Shown piece after piece: positions 50,930 through 60,635 of a stretch of DNA of 64,000 nucleotides. Location of the stretch: contig JBOFYV010000068.1 in the NCBI GenBank assembly GCA_051654865.1, forward strand, positions 1 through 64,000, given 5' to 3'. The position numbers were made by a program, and so were the translations under genes. The notes beneath the pieces are model-generated. The model did not search any database, was not told where the DNA came from, and saw only the letters and a program-made list of their open reading frames with translations. How positions within the stretch are numbered: the stretch's first letter is position 1; each line of letters begins with the position of its first letter. This DNA is from JBOFOR01 sp051654865. GTDB taxonomy: Bacteria > Bacillota > Clostridia > Peptostreptococcales > Peptostreptococcaceae.

Positions 50930-51712
50930 ATGTCTAGATTAGTAAGAACAAGAAAGAGAAAGATAATATTAAAAAATAAAATCAAAAAATCATATAAATA
51001 TTTACTAGCGGTAATGATAGCAATATTTGTATTGCTAAAAGGTACGTCATCCTTAGAAGCTAAGTTGATTGAAGAAGAACCGATAGTAGAGGAATATGTA
51101 GTGAATAATGTAGAAACTTCACAACATATAAATTATGAGAATGTAGTGCTAGTCAACAGAGAGAATGAAGTCGGTAAGGAATATATACCGAGTGATTTGG
51201 TAGAATTAGAAGTTAAGTTTTTGAATAATAATACACATAACAATTTGTTAAAGAAAGAAGCTGCAACTCAACTTGAAAAGATGTTTGAAGATGCTAAAAA
51301 AGAAGGTATAAATCTTTTAGCAGTTTCAGGATATAGATCTTATGAGTACCAAAAAAAGTTATATGAAAATAAAGTAAGGAAAGCTGGTAAAAAAGAAGCT
51401 GATAGATATGTTGCAATGCCTGGAACAAGTGAACACCAAACTGGATTAGCAATAGATCTTCTATCTACTGAATATAAAAAGTTAAATAAAGGATTTGAGA
51501 ATACAAATGCCTATAGATGGTTATGTGAAAATATAGATGAATATGGGTTTATTATTAGATACCAAAAAGGAAAAGAGTCTATTACTGGATATGAATTTGA
51601 ACCTTGGCATTTTAGATATGTAGGAAAAGATTTAGCAAAAGAATTAAAAGAAAGAAATATAACACTAGAAGAATATTATGGTATAAATGGATATGAGCTT
51701 GTTTCTGAATGA
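50930..51712 (+). CDS. VanY-type D-alanyl-D-alanine carboxypeptidase (M15B)
   Basis: Zinc peptidase that trims D-Ala from stem peptides. After a basic N-terminus and a signal-anchor (about residues 20-40), the M15 domain (about 120-250) has LAVSGYRSYEYQKKLYE, the zinc motif SEHQTGLAIDLL and EPWHFRYVG (His ligand). ATG at 50930 is preferred because the G-rich SD GGGGGAGGGG lies about 9 nt upstream; an ATG at 50906 is before it. The 3' end lies inside a terminator hairpin. Confidence 0.88.
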   Translation: MSRLVRTRKRKIILKNKIKKSYKYLLAVMIAIFVLLKGTSSLEAKLIEEEPIVEEYVVNNVETSQHINYENVVLVNRENEVGKEYIPSDLVELEVKFLNNNTHNNLLKKEAATQLEKMFEDAKKEGINLLAVSGYRSYEYQKKLYENKVRKAGKKEADRYVAMPGTSEHQTGLAIDLLSTEYKKLNKGFENTNAYRWLCENIDEYGFIIRYQKGKESITGYEFEPWHFRYVGKDLAKELKERNITLEEYYGINGYELVSE

Positions 51713-51742
51713 CTAAAAGTCATTTAGCAACAAGCTCATTTT
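51693..51742. terminator. Long terminator hairpin overlapping the vanY 3' end
   Basis: ATGAGCTTGTT and AACAAGCTCAT form the outer stem and AATGACT/AGTCATT the inner stem around AAA; the TGA stop codon of the gene lies in the left inner arm. It separates convergent vanY and rqcH. Confidence 0.85.
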
Positions 51743-51761
51743 ATAATATAAATAGTAATTA

Positions 51762-53528
51762 TTATTTTGATTTTAATTTAGCAACTAACTCTTCAGTTGG
51801 AGTTACGTAAACAGTACTATTAGTCTCATAAATAACCATACCAGGTTTTGCACCATTAGGTTTTTTTATATTTTTCTTCTTAGTATAGTCTACAGGGACT
51901 TGGGATGATAACTTACCCTTACTAAAGAAGGCTGCAAGCATAGCTCCTTCAAAAATTGTTTCATCAGGAACATCATTACCATTAGTTTTTATAACAACGT
52001 GAGACCCAGGTATATTTTTAGTGTGCATCCAAATATCATCACTGTCAGCAACTTTTAAAGTAAGATGATCATTTTGCTTATTGTTCTTTCCTACAAGTAT
52101 TTTGAATCCATCAGAACTTATAAATTCGTGAGGAGAAGTAGTAAGTTTTGATTCTTTTTTGTTTTTATTAGATGACTTTAAGTATCCAACTTTTCCTAAT
52201 TCTTCTCTTATATCATTTAGTTCAGCTAAATTTTCACAGTTTTCTATACTTAATAATATATTTTCTAGGTAGTCTATTTCTTCTTTACTTATTTCTATTT
52301 GATGCGTTATTTCAACTTTAGCAGTTTTCATCTTAGAATACTTTTTGAAATATTTCTGTGCATTTTCAGAAGGAGTAAGATTCTTATTTAAATTAATAGT
52401 TACATTTTTATAATCTGGGTCATAGAAGTTTGCTACCTCGATTTTATCCATTCCTTTTGAAACCATATAAATGTATGATGTTATTAATTCACCTTTAACT
52501 TTATAGGTATTTGCATTTTCAGATTCTGATAGCTCTTCTTCTTGTTTTTTTAGTTTATTATAAAGTCTATCAAGTTTTATAGATATACTTTTTCTTAAAT
52601 CAGAAGAGCGTTGATGAATTCTATCTTTAATATCTTTAGTTCTATAATAGTCCTCAAGTATTTTAGACATACTATCATCATGAATAAATGATAATTTATT
52701 AAATAAACTTAATTTTATACAACTAAAATCTATAACTTTATCTAATATTTCGTCTATAACAATACAAGGATTATAATTATCGTTTTTTATGTCATTAAAT
52801 AAACTAAAAAATTCATTGTATAAAGAGTCATACTCATCTGATGATACTTCGCTAGACAGTTTATTCTCATCTAAATTAGCTCTAAAGCATAATTCTTTTG
52901 CTATAGTAGGACTAATACCTAAAAAACTTGAGTATATAGACTTAAAAATTGGGCCTGAAAAGCTATTTAAAGCATTTATAAGTTCATCTTTATTAATATC
53001 ATCAAGTGGATCTAGTTTATCTTGTTTAGGAGGCAAAGAATAGGTTTGACCAGGAAGTATTTGACGAACTCTACTTATACTTGGAGGTATTCTTTTAGCC
53101 GAGTCTATTATTTTATTATCAGATGAATGAGTTAGTATAATGTTACTATGCCTACCCATTATTTCTATAATAATATCTTTAGTTGTTTTTTCTTTTAATT
53201 CATCAAAAGATTCAACACTGATTTTTATTATTCTCTCAAATCCTACTTGGGATATGTTTACTATATTTCCACCCTGAATGTATTTTCTAAAAAGCATACA
53301 AAACATAGGTGCATTAATAGGATTTTCTTTTTTGTAATTATTAGCTATATAAACCCTAGGATTTGAAGCACTAGAGCTTAAAACCAGTTTAAAATTTTCT
53401 TTATTGTTTCTTATATGTAAAACTACCTCATCATCCTCAGGTTGATAAACTTTATCTACTTTACCCCCTAGAAGTTTTGATGATAATTCGTTTACTATAG
53501 AATGTATTACTAAACCATCTAAAGCCAT
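51762..53528 (-). CDS. rqcH: RqcH (NFACT family), ribosome-associated quality control protein
   Basis: RqcH binds stalled 50S-peptidyl-tRNA and adds C-terminal alanine tails. NFACT-N domain at the start (DGLVIHSIVNELSSKLLGGK), helix-hairpin and long coiled-coil middle (about 270-430), then NFACT-R with WMHTKNIPGSHVVIKTNG, and the C-terminus (KPGMVIYETNSTVYVTPTEE). Length 588 aa is normal. It was known as FbpA fibronectin-binding protein. It faces vanY in convergent orientation, and its start is 176 bp from dapF, which reads the other way. YlmH, its partner in rescue, is encoded at 33145. Confidence 0.94.
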   Translation of the reverse strand: MALDGLVIHSIVNELSSKLLGGKVDKVYQPEDDEVVLHIRNNKENFKLVLSSSASNPRVYIANNYKKENPINAPMFCMLFRKYIQGGNIVNISQVGFERIIKISVESFDELKEKTTKDIIIEIMGRHSNIILTHSSDNKIIDSAKRIPPSISRVRQILPGQTYSLPPKQDKLDPLDDINKDELINALNSFSGPIFKSIYSSFLGISPTIAKELCFRANLDENKLSSEVSSDEYDSLYNEFFSLFNDIKNDNYNPCIVIDEILDKVIDFSCIKLSLFNKLSFIHDDSMSKILEDYYRTKDIKDRIHQRSSDLRKSISIKLDRLYNKLKKQEEELSESENANTYKVKGELITSYIYMVSKGMDKIEVANFYDPDYKNVTINLNKNLTPSENAQKYFKKYSKMKTAKVEITHQIEISKEEIDYLENILLSIENCENLAELNDIREELGKVGYLKSSNKNKKESKLTTSPHEFISSDGFKILVGKNNKQNDHLTLKVADSDDIWMHTKNIPGSHVVIKTNGNDVPDETIFEGAMLAAFFSKGKLSSQVPVDYTKKKNIKKPNGAKPGMVIYETNSTVYVTPTEELVAKLKSK

Positions 53529-53703
53529 AATATATCTCCTTTCTATATAAAGACGTATTAGATTAATTATTGCACAATATAAACATATTGTGAATAGTTT
53601 AGAAGGGTTAATTTATAAAATATATACTTTATGATTTCCTTTTCTTATTAAAATATTGTATAATAATTAGTTAGTAACTTAAAAATAATCGGGGGGAATG
53701 GTT

Positions 53704-54534
53704 ATGAAATTTTGGAAGTTGCATGGTATTGGAAATGATTTCATTGCGATAGATGGTAGATTCGATAATAAATTAAGTTCTGAATATGGAGAAATAGCTA
53801 AAAAAGTATGCCATAGAAGGTTTTCTATAGGAGCTGATGGCTTATTAGTAGTAAAAAAATCAACTAAAGCTGATGTAGAGATGGTGTACTATAATGCAGA
53901 TGGTTCTAGAGCGGCTATGTGTGGAAATGGACTTAGATGTTTTGTAAAGTTTGTTTATGATAATAATATAGTTAATAAAGAAGAGTTTGATGTAGATACA
54001 CTAGATGGAATCAAAAATATAAAGATTAATCTTGAAAATAATAAAATTAATTCTATTAAAGTTAATATGGGTAAAGGCAGTTTTTTAACAAAGGATGTTC
54101 CTGTTAATTCTTCAGAAAAAATATTTATAGAAGAAAAGTTAACTATAATAGATAAAGAATTTGTAATGAGCTCTATGTTAATGGGTGTTCCTCATACTGT
54201 AATAATAGTGGATGAATTAAATTTAGAACAAGTACATAAGTATGGAAAACTAATTGAAAAAAATGAAAAATTTCCAAAAGGAACTAATGTAAATTTTGTT
54301 AAAATAGAAAATAATAAAAGTATATTAGTTGCTACGTGGGAAAGAGGATGCGGATACACATTAGGATGCGGAACAGGAATGACTGCATCAGCTATAATAT
54401 GTAACTATTTAGGGAAAACAGAAAAAAGCGTAAAGGTAACATCTGAAGGCGGATGTGTAGATATAGATATAGAAGACTTTGTTTATATGACAGGACCTAG
54501 TGAAAAAATATGTGAAGGAACGTTGGAGGTATAA
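53704..54534 (+). CDS. dapF: DapF, diaminopimelate epimerase
   Basis: Converts LL- to meso-diaminopimelate for lysine and peptidoglycan. Both catalytic cysteines are in place: ADGSRAAMCGNGLRCF (near residue 76) and ERGCGYTLGCGTG (near 220). The N-terminal KLHGIGNDFIAIDG is typical. Length 276 aa. ATG at 53704 is chosen because the SD GGGGGG is 7 nt upstream; the ATG at 53698 is too close. yicC begins 1 bp after its stop. Confidence 0.97.
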   Translation: MKFWKLHGIGNDFIAIDGRFDNKLSSEYGEIAKKVCHRRFSIGADGLLVVKKSTKADVEMVYYNADGSRAAMCGNGLRCFVKFVYDNNIVNKEEFDVDTLDGIKNIKINLENNKINSIKVNMGKGSFLTKDVPVNSSEKIFIEEKLTIIDKEFVMSSMLMGVPHTVIIVDELNLEQVHKYGKLIEKNEKFPKGTNVNFVKIENNKSILVATWERGCGYTLGCGTGMTASAIICNYLGKTEKSVKVTSEGGCVDIDIEDFVYMTGPSEKICEGTLEV

Positions 54535-54535
54535 T

Positions 54536-55417
54536 ATGGCAATAAGTATGACTGGCTTTGGAAGAGGAGAACATAAAGATGATAACTACTATTTTTTAGT
54601 AGAATGTAAAACTATCAATCATAAGTATGCGGACATTAATATACGTCTTCCAAGAAAAATATCATTCTTAGAAGATAAAGCTAGAATATTAATTAAAGAT
54701 TATGTAAAAAGAGGAAGAGTGGACTTATATATTAAGCTTGACTTATTAGGTAGTGAAGATGTAAACTTAAAATTTGATGAAGGATTAGCGACTCAATACG
54801 TAAGTATACTAAAACAAATAAAGGATAAATTTGATCTAGTAGATGATATAAGTGTTATGAACATAGCTAAGTTCCCAGACATAATAAAAAGTGAAGAAAA
54901 AGAAGAAGATGAAGATTTATTATGGTCAATGTTTAAGAATGCTTTAGAAGAAGCTCTTATAAAATTAAAAGAAATGAGAGTAGAAGAAGGTAAAAAACTA
55001 GCAGAAGATGTTATAATGAGATGCGACCTTCTTAAAAACTATATTGAAGAAATTGAAAAGTACTCATATAATGTTGTTATTGACTATAAAGAAAAGTTAA
55101 ATAATAGAATAAGTGAGTTACTAGAAGATCCTAGTGTAGTTGATGAAAATAGACTAGCACAAGAAGTTGCTATATATGCTGATAAGAGCAGTATAACAGA
55201 AGAAATAGTAAGATTTAATAGTCATATAGAACAATTAAAAAAGACTATTGTTAAAGATGAATCAATAGGAAGAAAAATAGATTTCTTAATTCAAGAAATG
55301 AATAGAGAAACTAATACTATAGGTTCTAAATCATCAGATATAAATATAACTAATTTAGTAGTTGAAGTAAAAAGTGAACTAGAAAAAATTAGAGAGCAAA
55401 TTCAAAATATAGAATAA
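54536..55417 (+). CDS. YicC/YloC family endoribonuclease
   Basis: YicC-family proteins are endoribonucleases/RNA-decay adaptors, conserved upstream of gmk. SMTGFGRGE opens the protein (family hallmark), with ECKTINHKYADINIRLPRKI and the C-terminal IDFLIQEMNRETNTIGSKS. Length 293 aa is normal. ATG at 54536 is preferred with SD TTGGAGGT inside dapF; the overlapping start at 54500 lies before that SD. It is usually followed by DUF370 (RemA) in clostridia; here gmk comes next. Confidence 0.95.
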   Translation: MAISMTGFGRGEHKDDNYYFLVECKTINHKYADINIRLPRKISFLEDKARILIKDYVKRGRVDLYIKLDLLGSEDVNLKFDEGLATQYVSILKQIKDKFDLVDDISVMNIAKFPDIIKSEEKEEDEDLLWSMFKNALEEALIKLKEMRVEEGKKLAEDVIMRCDLLKNYIEEIEKYSYNVVIDYKEKLNNRISELLEDPSVVDENRLAQEVAIYADKSSITEEIVRFNSHIEQLKKTIVKDESIGRKIDFLIQEMNRETNTIGSKSSDINITNLVVEVKSELEKIREQIQNIE

Positions 55418-55502
55418 TGATTTATTATACTAACTTGTAAAAAAACTATAGACATAGATTTTTATAAATATAACATTCAAAAAGAGAGAAAGGAAGATAG
55501 TA

Positions 55503-56120
55503 ATGGTTAATAAAAAAGGGCTATTATTAGTTGTATCTGGACCATCAGGCGCTGGAAAAGGTACAATATGCAAAGAGTTATTAAATAGAAATGACCAAAT
55601 AAAACTGTCAGTATCAGCGACTACAAGAAAACCAAGAAATGGAGAAGTTGATGGAGTAAATTATTTCTTCTTAGAAAAAGATAAGTTTACACAAATGATA
55701 GATAATGGTGAATTCTTAGAATACGCTCAAATATATGATAACTTCTATGGTACTCCAAAAGCTGCTATAATGGAGTGTTTAGAAAAAGGTCAAGATGTAA
55801 TATTAGAAATAGAAATGCAAGGGGCTAAACAAATAAAAGATGTTTGTCCAGACGGAGTATTTATATTTGTACTTCCACCATCTCTTGAAGAATTAAAAAA
55901 TAGAATAGTTGGAAGAGGAACTGAAACTAAAGAAGAAATAGACAAAAGATTCAGTTGTGCATTTGAAGAAATAAACAGAATAAATGATTATGATTATTTT
56001 GTAGTAAATGATGATTTAGAAAAGTCTGTAAGAGAAGTAGAAAGTATAATATCATCAGAAAAAAATAAAGTTACAAGATATAAAAATAATATAATAGCTA
56101 AATTCAAGGAGGAAATGTAA
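55503..56120 (+). CDS. gmk: Gmk, guanylate kinase
   Basis: Phosphorylates GMP to GDP. P-loop VVSGPSGAGKGT at residues 10-21, GMP-binding SVSATTRKPRNGEVDGVNYFF and lid/VEIEMQGAKQIK are present. Length 205 aa is normal. SD GAAAGGAAG precedes ATG. The gmk-rpoZ-coaBC-priA-def-fmt run is a standard Firmicute housekeeping cluster. Confidence 0.98.
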   Translation: MVNKKGLLLVVSGPSGAGKGTICKELLNRNDQIKLSVSATTRKPRNGEVDGVNYFFLEKDKFTQMIDNGEFLEYAQIYDNFYGTPKAAIMECLEKGQDVILEIEMQGAKQIKDVCPDGVFIFVLPPSLEELKNRIVGRGTETKEEIDKRFSCAFEEINRINDYDYFVVNDDLEKSVREVESIISSEKNKVTRYKNNIIAKFKEEM

Positions 56121-56122
56121 TC

Positions 56123-56383
56123 ATGTTAAAGCCATCAATAAACGAAGTATTAAACAAAATAGATAATAGATACTACTTAGTAGGAACGGTAGCAAAAAGA
56201 GCTAGAGAAATAATAGACGGAGCTGATATATACGTTTTAAATAAGCAAAAAGAAACTAAGCCAGTTAGCTTAGCTACTCAAGAAGTTGCAGAAGGAAAAA
56301 TAAGCTACAGATTACTAACTCAAGAAGAAGTTGATTTAGAAGAAGCTAAGCAACAAGAAGAGCAAGTTTCTGAAGAGGAGTAA
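56123..56383 (+). CDS. rpoZ: RpoZ, RNA polymerase omega subunit
   Basis: Small RNA polymerase subunit (86 aa). MLKPSINEVLNKIDNRYYLVGTVAKRARE is the family N-terminus, with Lys/Arg contacts; the acidic tail (EEAKQQEEQVSEEE) is typical. It starts 2 bp after gmk and its SD AAGGAGG lies within gmk, so translation is coupled. Confidence 0.96.
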   Translation: MLKPSINEVLNKIDNRYYLVGTVAKRAREIIDGADIYVLNKQKETKPVSLATQEVAEGKISYRLLTQEEVDLEEAKQQEEQVSEEE

Positions 56384-56388
56384 AACTA

Positions 56389-57588
56389 ATGCTAAAAGAC
56401 AAAACTGTTGTAATTGGTGTAAGTGGAGGAATAGCTGTATATAAGTCGCTAGATGTAATTAGTAGACTAAGAAAACTTGGCATAAATGTGCATGTAGTAA
56501 TGACTAAATCAGCTACAGAATTTGTTACACCATTATCATTTCAATCATTAAGTCAAAATTATGTAGTGTGTGATATGTTTGAAGAACCAAAAACATGGGA
56601 TGTAGAACATATATCTTTAGCTAAAAAAGCAGATGTATTTTTAATAGCACCAGCTACCGCTAATGTAATAGGAAAGATGGCAAATGGTATAGCTGATGAC
56701 ATGCTGACAACAACAGTAATGGCAACTAAAGGTAAGGTGTTGATAGCTCCAGCTATGAATACTAATATGTATGAAAATCCTGTAGTTCAAAGAAATATAA
56801 GTATATTAAAAGAACTAGGGTATAATTTCATAGAACCTGAAAGTGGTAGGCTTGCTTGTGGAGATACAGGTAAGGGAAAATTAGCTTCACCAGAAACTAT
56901 TGTAGATGATGTTGTTAAATTACTTTCAGTTAAAGAAGATTTAAAAGGTCAAAGTATAATAATAACTGCGGGACCTACTGTGGAAAGTATAGACCCGATG
57001 AGATATATAACAAATAGATCAACTGGTAAAATGGGTTATTCAATAGCTAAAAAAGCTATTGAAAGAGGAGCAGATGTTACATTAGTAACTGGACCTACTA
57101 ACATAACTCCACCACAGAATCTTAAAAAATTAATCAAAGTTGAATCGGCTGAAGATATGTATAATGCTGTTAAAGAAAACTTGGATGAAAATCAAGTGGT
57201 AATAAAAAGTGCAGCGGTAGCAGATTATAAGCCTAAAACTTACTCTGATAGAAAAATAAAAAAATCTGATGATGACTTAGTTATTACTTTAGATAGAAAT
57301 AGAGATATTGCTTATGAAATAGGCAAAGTTAAAAATGATAAAATTTTAGTAGGATTTGCTGCTGAAACAAATGATTTAATTGAAAATGCTAAAGGTAAAA
57401 TCAAAAAGAAAAATTTAGATTTTATAGTAGCAAATGATTTAACTAAAGAAGGTGCAGGATTTGGTGTTGACACTAATATAGTTAAAATCATAGATAAAGA
57501 TGGAAAAATCACAGAGTATCCTAAAATGAAAAAAGAAGAAGTGGCTGACGTTATTTTAGATAAAGTTAAATCACTACTTGAAAAGTAA
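56389..57588 (+). CDS. coaBC: CoaBC, phosphopantothenoylcysteine decarboxylase/synthetase
   Basis: Two steps of coenzyme A synthesis in one protein. CoaC half: VIGVSGGIAVYKSLDVISRL (FMN-binding), GMANGIADDMLTT and PAMNTNMYENP (active-site motif). CoaB half: ITAGPTVESIDPMRYITNRSTGKMGYSIA (near residue 192), KSAAVADYKP and VGFAAET. Length 399 aa. It starts 5 bp after rpoZ. A palindromic terminator overlaps its stop codon. Confidence 0.97.
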   Translation: MLKDKTVVIGVSGGIAVYKSLDVISRLRKLGINVHVVMTKSATEFVTPLSFQSLSQNYVVCDMFEEPKTWDVEHISLAKKADVFLIAPATANVIGKMANGIADDMLTTTVMATKGKVLIAPAMNTNMYENPVVQRNISILKELGYNFIEPESGRLACGDTGKGKLASPETIVDDVVKLLSVKEDLKGQSIIITAGPTVESIDPMRYITNRSTGKMGYSIAKKAIERGADVTLVTGPTNITPPQNLKKLIKVESAEDMYNAVKENLDENQVVIKSAAVADYKPKTYSDRKIKKSDDDLVITLDRNRDIAYEIGKVKNDKILVGFAAETNDLIENAKGKIKKKNLDFIVANDLTKEGAGFGVDTNIVKIIDKDGKITEYPKMKKEEVADVILDKVKSLLEK

Positions 57589-57620
57589 GCATCTATATAT
57601 ATAGATGCTTATATTTTTTG
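57587..57620 (+). terminator. Terminator overlapping the coaBC stop
   Basis: AAGCATCTATAT and ATATAGATGCTT form a 12-bp perfect stem with almost no loop, followed by ATATTTTTT. Confidence 0.8.
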
Positions 57621-57672
57621 ATGAAAGGGAATACTTAAAGAATAATGTATAATAAAAAATAGAGGTTATAAT

Positions 57673-60162
57673 ATGCAAAACTATGCAAAGGTAATTGTAA
57701 GAAGCAATACAGTATATACTGATAATTTATTTACATATAAAGTGCCTGAGTTTTTAGAAGACGATATTAAAGTAGGGCATAGAGTTCTAGTTCCATTTGG
57801 TAGGGGTAATAAGCCGACAGAAGCCTTTGTATTTGAAATAAGTGATTTTTTAGAAGAGAATATAAAAACAAAGGATGTAGTAGATCTTTTAGATGAAGAA
57901 CCTATTTTTAAAGTTGAAGATTTAGAGCTAGTTAAGTGGATGAAAAATAGATATCTTTGCACATACATAGACTGTATAAACTTAATATATCCTAAAGGAT
58001 ATAAACTAAATAATTATAAGGTTGTAAGTTTAAGTAGTGACATACTTGAATTAAGTGGATATGAATTTAATGAAGTGCTTTCTACATTGAATGAAAATCA
58101 AATTAATATAATGAACACAATACTTGAATCAAAAGGTAAAATAAAAGTTGAAAAGCTAAAAAATATTACCAACATAAATAGCATCTTAGATAAGATGAAA
58201 AAGAAAAATCTTATAGATGTAAAGTGGGAATATAAAAATCACAAAAATGAAAAAAAATTATGTTATTTAGCTTTAACAATGAATGAAGATGAAATTGAAG
58301 ATTATTTATCCACTAATAAAATAAATCTAGGAAGCAAGCAAAAAGAAATTGTAAACTTCTTAAAAGATAATAATAATGCAGAGATAAATGATGTAGTTGA
58401 TTTATTAAATGTATCTAAACAAAGTATTAACTCGTTATATGATAAAAATATTATAGATTTTAAAATTGAAGATTATTATCGTAACCCTGAAAGTAAATAT
58501 CAGTCAAACTCTAAAGATATAAGTTTAAATGAAGAACAAAAATATGCAGTTGAGACTATAACATCTCAAATGTTTGAAAATACTAAGAAACCTTATATGA
58601 TACATGGTGTTACTGGGAGTGGAAAAACAGAAGTATATATGGAAATTATAGAATATGCTCTTTCTCAAGGATTAGATAGTATATTTTTAGTTCCAGAAAT
58701 AGCTCTTACACCTCAAACTATATCTAGACTTAAAAATAGATTTGGAGATATTGTAGGGGTATTTCATAGTCAACTTTCAGAAGGACAAAAACATGATGTT
58801 TATAAAGCTATTAAAGCAGGAAAAATAAGAATATTAATCGGGGCAAGGTCTGCATTATTTGCACCATTTGCAAGTTTAGGAGTAATAATAATTGATGAGT
58901 TTCATGAGAGTTCTTATAAATCAGAGAAAAATCCAAAATTTAATGCTATAGAAGTTGCTAAATTTATGGCTATAAAAAATAATGTATCTCTAGTTCTAGG
59001 TTCAGCAACACCATCAATAGAAGAATACTATAAGGCTAAAATAGGTGAATATGAACTTATAGAAATAAAAAATAGAGCGAATAAGAGACCATTACCTAAG
59101 ATACAAGTTGTAGATATGAAGTCGGAACTAAACAATGGCAATATGAGCATTTTTAGTGTAAAACTTCAACAAGAAATAGAATACGCAATTAAAAATCAAA
59201 ATCAGGTAATACTATTTTTAAATAGAAGAGGATACGCAAGTTTTGTATCCTGTAGAAAATGCTCTTATGTGTTTCAATGTGAAAACTGTGATATATCATT
59301 GACATATCATAAAAATAAGAATATTGGTAGATGTCATTACTGTGGATATGAAAAAGAAATTCCAAAGGAGTGTCCAGAATGTAGCAGTACATATGTAAAG
59401 CCATTTGGTGTAGGAACTCAAAGGATAGAAGAAGAGTTAAAAAATATATTTAGTGATATAAGAGTTCTTAGGATGGATAAGGATACAACTTCTAAAAAAG
59501 GCTCTTTAGAAGAAATACTAAATAAGTTTAAAAATAAAGAAGCGGATGTTCTTATTGGTACGCAGATGTTAAGTAAAGGATTAGATTTTGATAATGTAAC
59601 ACTAGTAGGTATATTATCGGCAGATATGATATTAAACTTCCCTGACTTTAAAAGTTTTGAAACTACTTTTCAGCTTGTAACTCAAGTCTCAGGGCGTGCG
59701 GGAAGGTCTGACAAAGAAGGTACTGTAATACTTCAGACTTACGACACAGACCACTATGCAATAAGAAGAGCTATAAATTATGATTACGAAGGATTCTTTG
59801 AGGATGAAATAAAAATTAGAAAAGCATTTGGGTATGCCCCTTTTAATAATATGATAAGTGTTGTAGTAAGTGGAGAAAATGAAAAATTAGTAATAAAAAA
59901 TATTCAGAATATGTATAATTCATTAGTGTACTTATTAGAACAAAGGGGTATAAATAATTTTGAATTTATACTAGGACCTAACCCTTGTTCTATAGCTAAA
60001 ATAAATCAAAATTATAGATGGCAAATATTATTTAAGGATGATAATATTGAAATAAATTTATTAAAGGGTATAATAAAGTATATATGTATAACAAAAAGAG
60101 AAGTTGTATTTAGCAAAGATGTTAATGTATCAATAGACATTAATCCAAATAGTGTATTGTAA
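57673..60162 (+). CDS. priA: PriA, primosomal replication-restart helicase
   Basis: 3'-5' helicase that reloads the replisome at stalled forks. Walker A GVTGSGKTEVYM (near residue 318), box II IIIDEFHESSYK (DEFH in place of the more usual DEEH), RGRS-like GAGRASRSAL as IGARSALFAPF, and a zinc-binding Cys cluster (CRKCSYVFQCENCD, CHYCGYE, CPECSS; eight Cys). Helicase motif VSGRAGRSDKEG is present. Length 829 aa is slightly long but normal for clostridia. It sits between coaBC and def. Confidence 0.96.
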   Translation: MQNYAKVIVRSNTVYTDNLFTYKVPEFLEDDIKVGHRVLVPFGRGNKPTEAFVFEISDFLEENIKTKDVVDLLDEEPIFKVEDLELVKWMKNRYLCTYIDCINLIYPKGYKLNNYKVVSLSSDILELSGYEFNEVLSTLNENQINIMNTILESKGKIKVEKLKNITNINSILDKMKKKNLIDVKWEYKNHKNEKKLCYLALTMNEDEIEDYLSTNKINLGSKQKEIVNFLKDNNNAEINDVVDLLNVSKQSINSLYDKNIIDFKIEDYYRNPESKYQSNSKDISLNEEQKYAVETITSQMFENTKKPYMIHGVTGSGKTEVYMEIIEYALSQGLDSIFLVPEIALTPQTISRLKNRFGDIVGVFHSQLSEGQKHDVYKAIKAGKIRILIGARSALFAPFASLGVIIIDEFHESSYKSEKNPKFNAIEVAKFMAIKNNVSLVLGSATPSIEEYYKAKIGEYELIEIKNRANKRPLPKIQVVDMKSELNNGNMSIFSVKLQQEIEYAIKNQNQVILFLNRRGYASFVSCRKCSYVFQCENCDISLTYHKNKNIGRCHYCGYEKEIPKECPECSSTYVKPFGVGTQRIEEELKNIFSDIRVLRMDKDTTSKKGSLEEILNKFKNKEADVLIGTQMLSKGLDFDNVTLVGILSADMILNFPDFKSFETTFQLVTQVSGRAGRSDKEGTVILQTYDTDHYAIRRAINYDYEGFFEDEIKIRKAFGYAPFNNMISVVVSGENEKLVIKNIQNMYNSLVYLLEQRGINNFEFILGPNPCSIAKINQNYRWQILFKDDNIEINLLKGIIKYICITKREVVFSKDVNVSIDINPNSVL

Positions 60163-60180
60163 ATTTAGGAGGAGAATAAA

Positions 60181-60621
60181 ATGGCAATAAGACAAATAGT
60201 TCAAATAGGAGAACCTGTTTTAAGAAAGAAATCAAAGGTAGTAGAAAAGATTGATGATAAAGTACTTCAATTATTAGATGATATGGCAGATACTATGTAT
60301 CATGCAGATGGTGTAGGTCTTGCAGCGCCTCAAGTTGGAATATTAAAAAGAATAGTAGTTATAGACATAGGAGATGGATTATTAGAACTTATAAATCCAG
60401 AAATAATAGAAACTTCAGGAGAACAAACTGACGATGAAGGTTGTTTAAGTGTAATAGGAGAAGCCGGAGCTGTAAAAAGACCTTACACAGTAAAAGTAAG
60501 AGCTTTTGATAGAAATGGAAACTTATTTGAAATAGTAGGAGAAGAGCTTTTAGCTAGAGCATTCTGCCATGAAATAGACCATTTAGATGGTATATTATTC
60601 GTTGACAAAATAGAAAGATAG
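60181..60621 (+). CDS. def: Def, peptide deformylase
   Basis: Removes the formyl group from N-terminal Met. All three motifs are intact: GVGLAAPQVG, EGCLSV (Cys ligand) and HEIDHLDG (two His ligands). Length 146 aa is the type 1B size. SD AGGAGGAG precedes ATG. fmt follows by 14 bp, the usual def-fmt pair. Confidence 0.98.
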   Translation: MAIRQIVQIGEPVLRKKSKVVEKIDDKVLQLLDDMADTMYHADGVGLAAPQVGILKRIVVIDIGDGLLELINPEIIETSGEQTDDEGCLSVIGEAGAVKRPYTVKVRAFDRNGNLFEIVGEELLARAFCHEIDHLDGILFVDKIER

Positions 60622-60635
60622 TAGGAGCTGATTAG

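Noticed and set aside
51762..53528. Surface adhesin (fibronectin-binding protein) reading of the rqcH gene
   Set aside because: NFACT-N, coiled coil and NFACT-R are those of RqcH, there is no signal peptide, and the adhesin name is a historical label.
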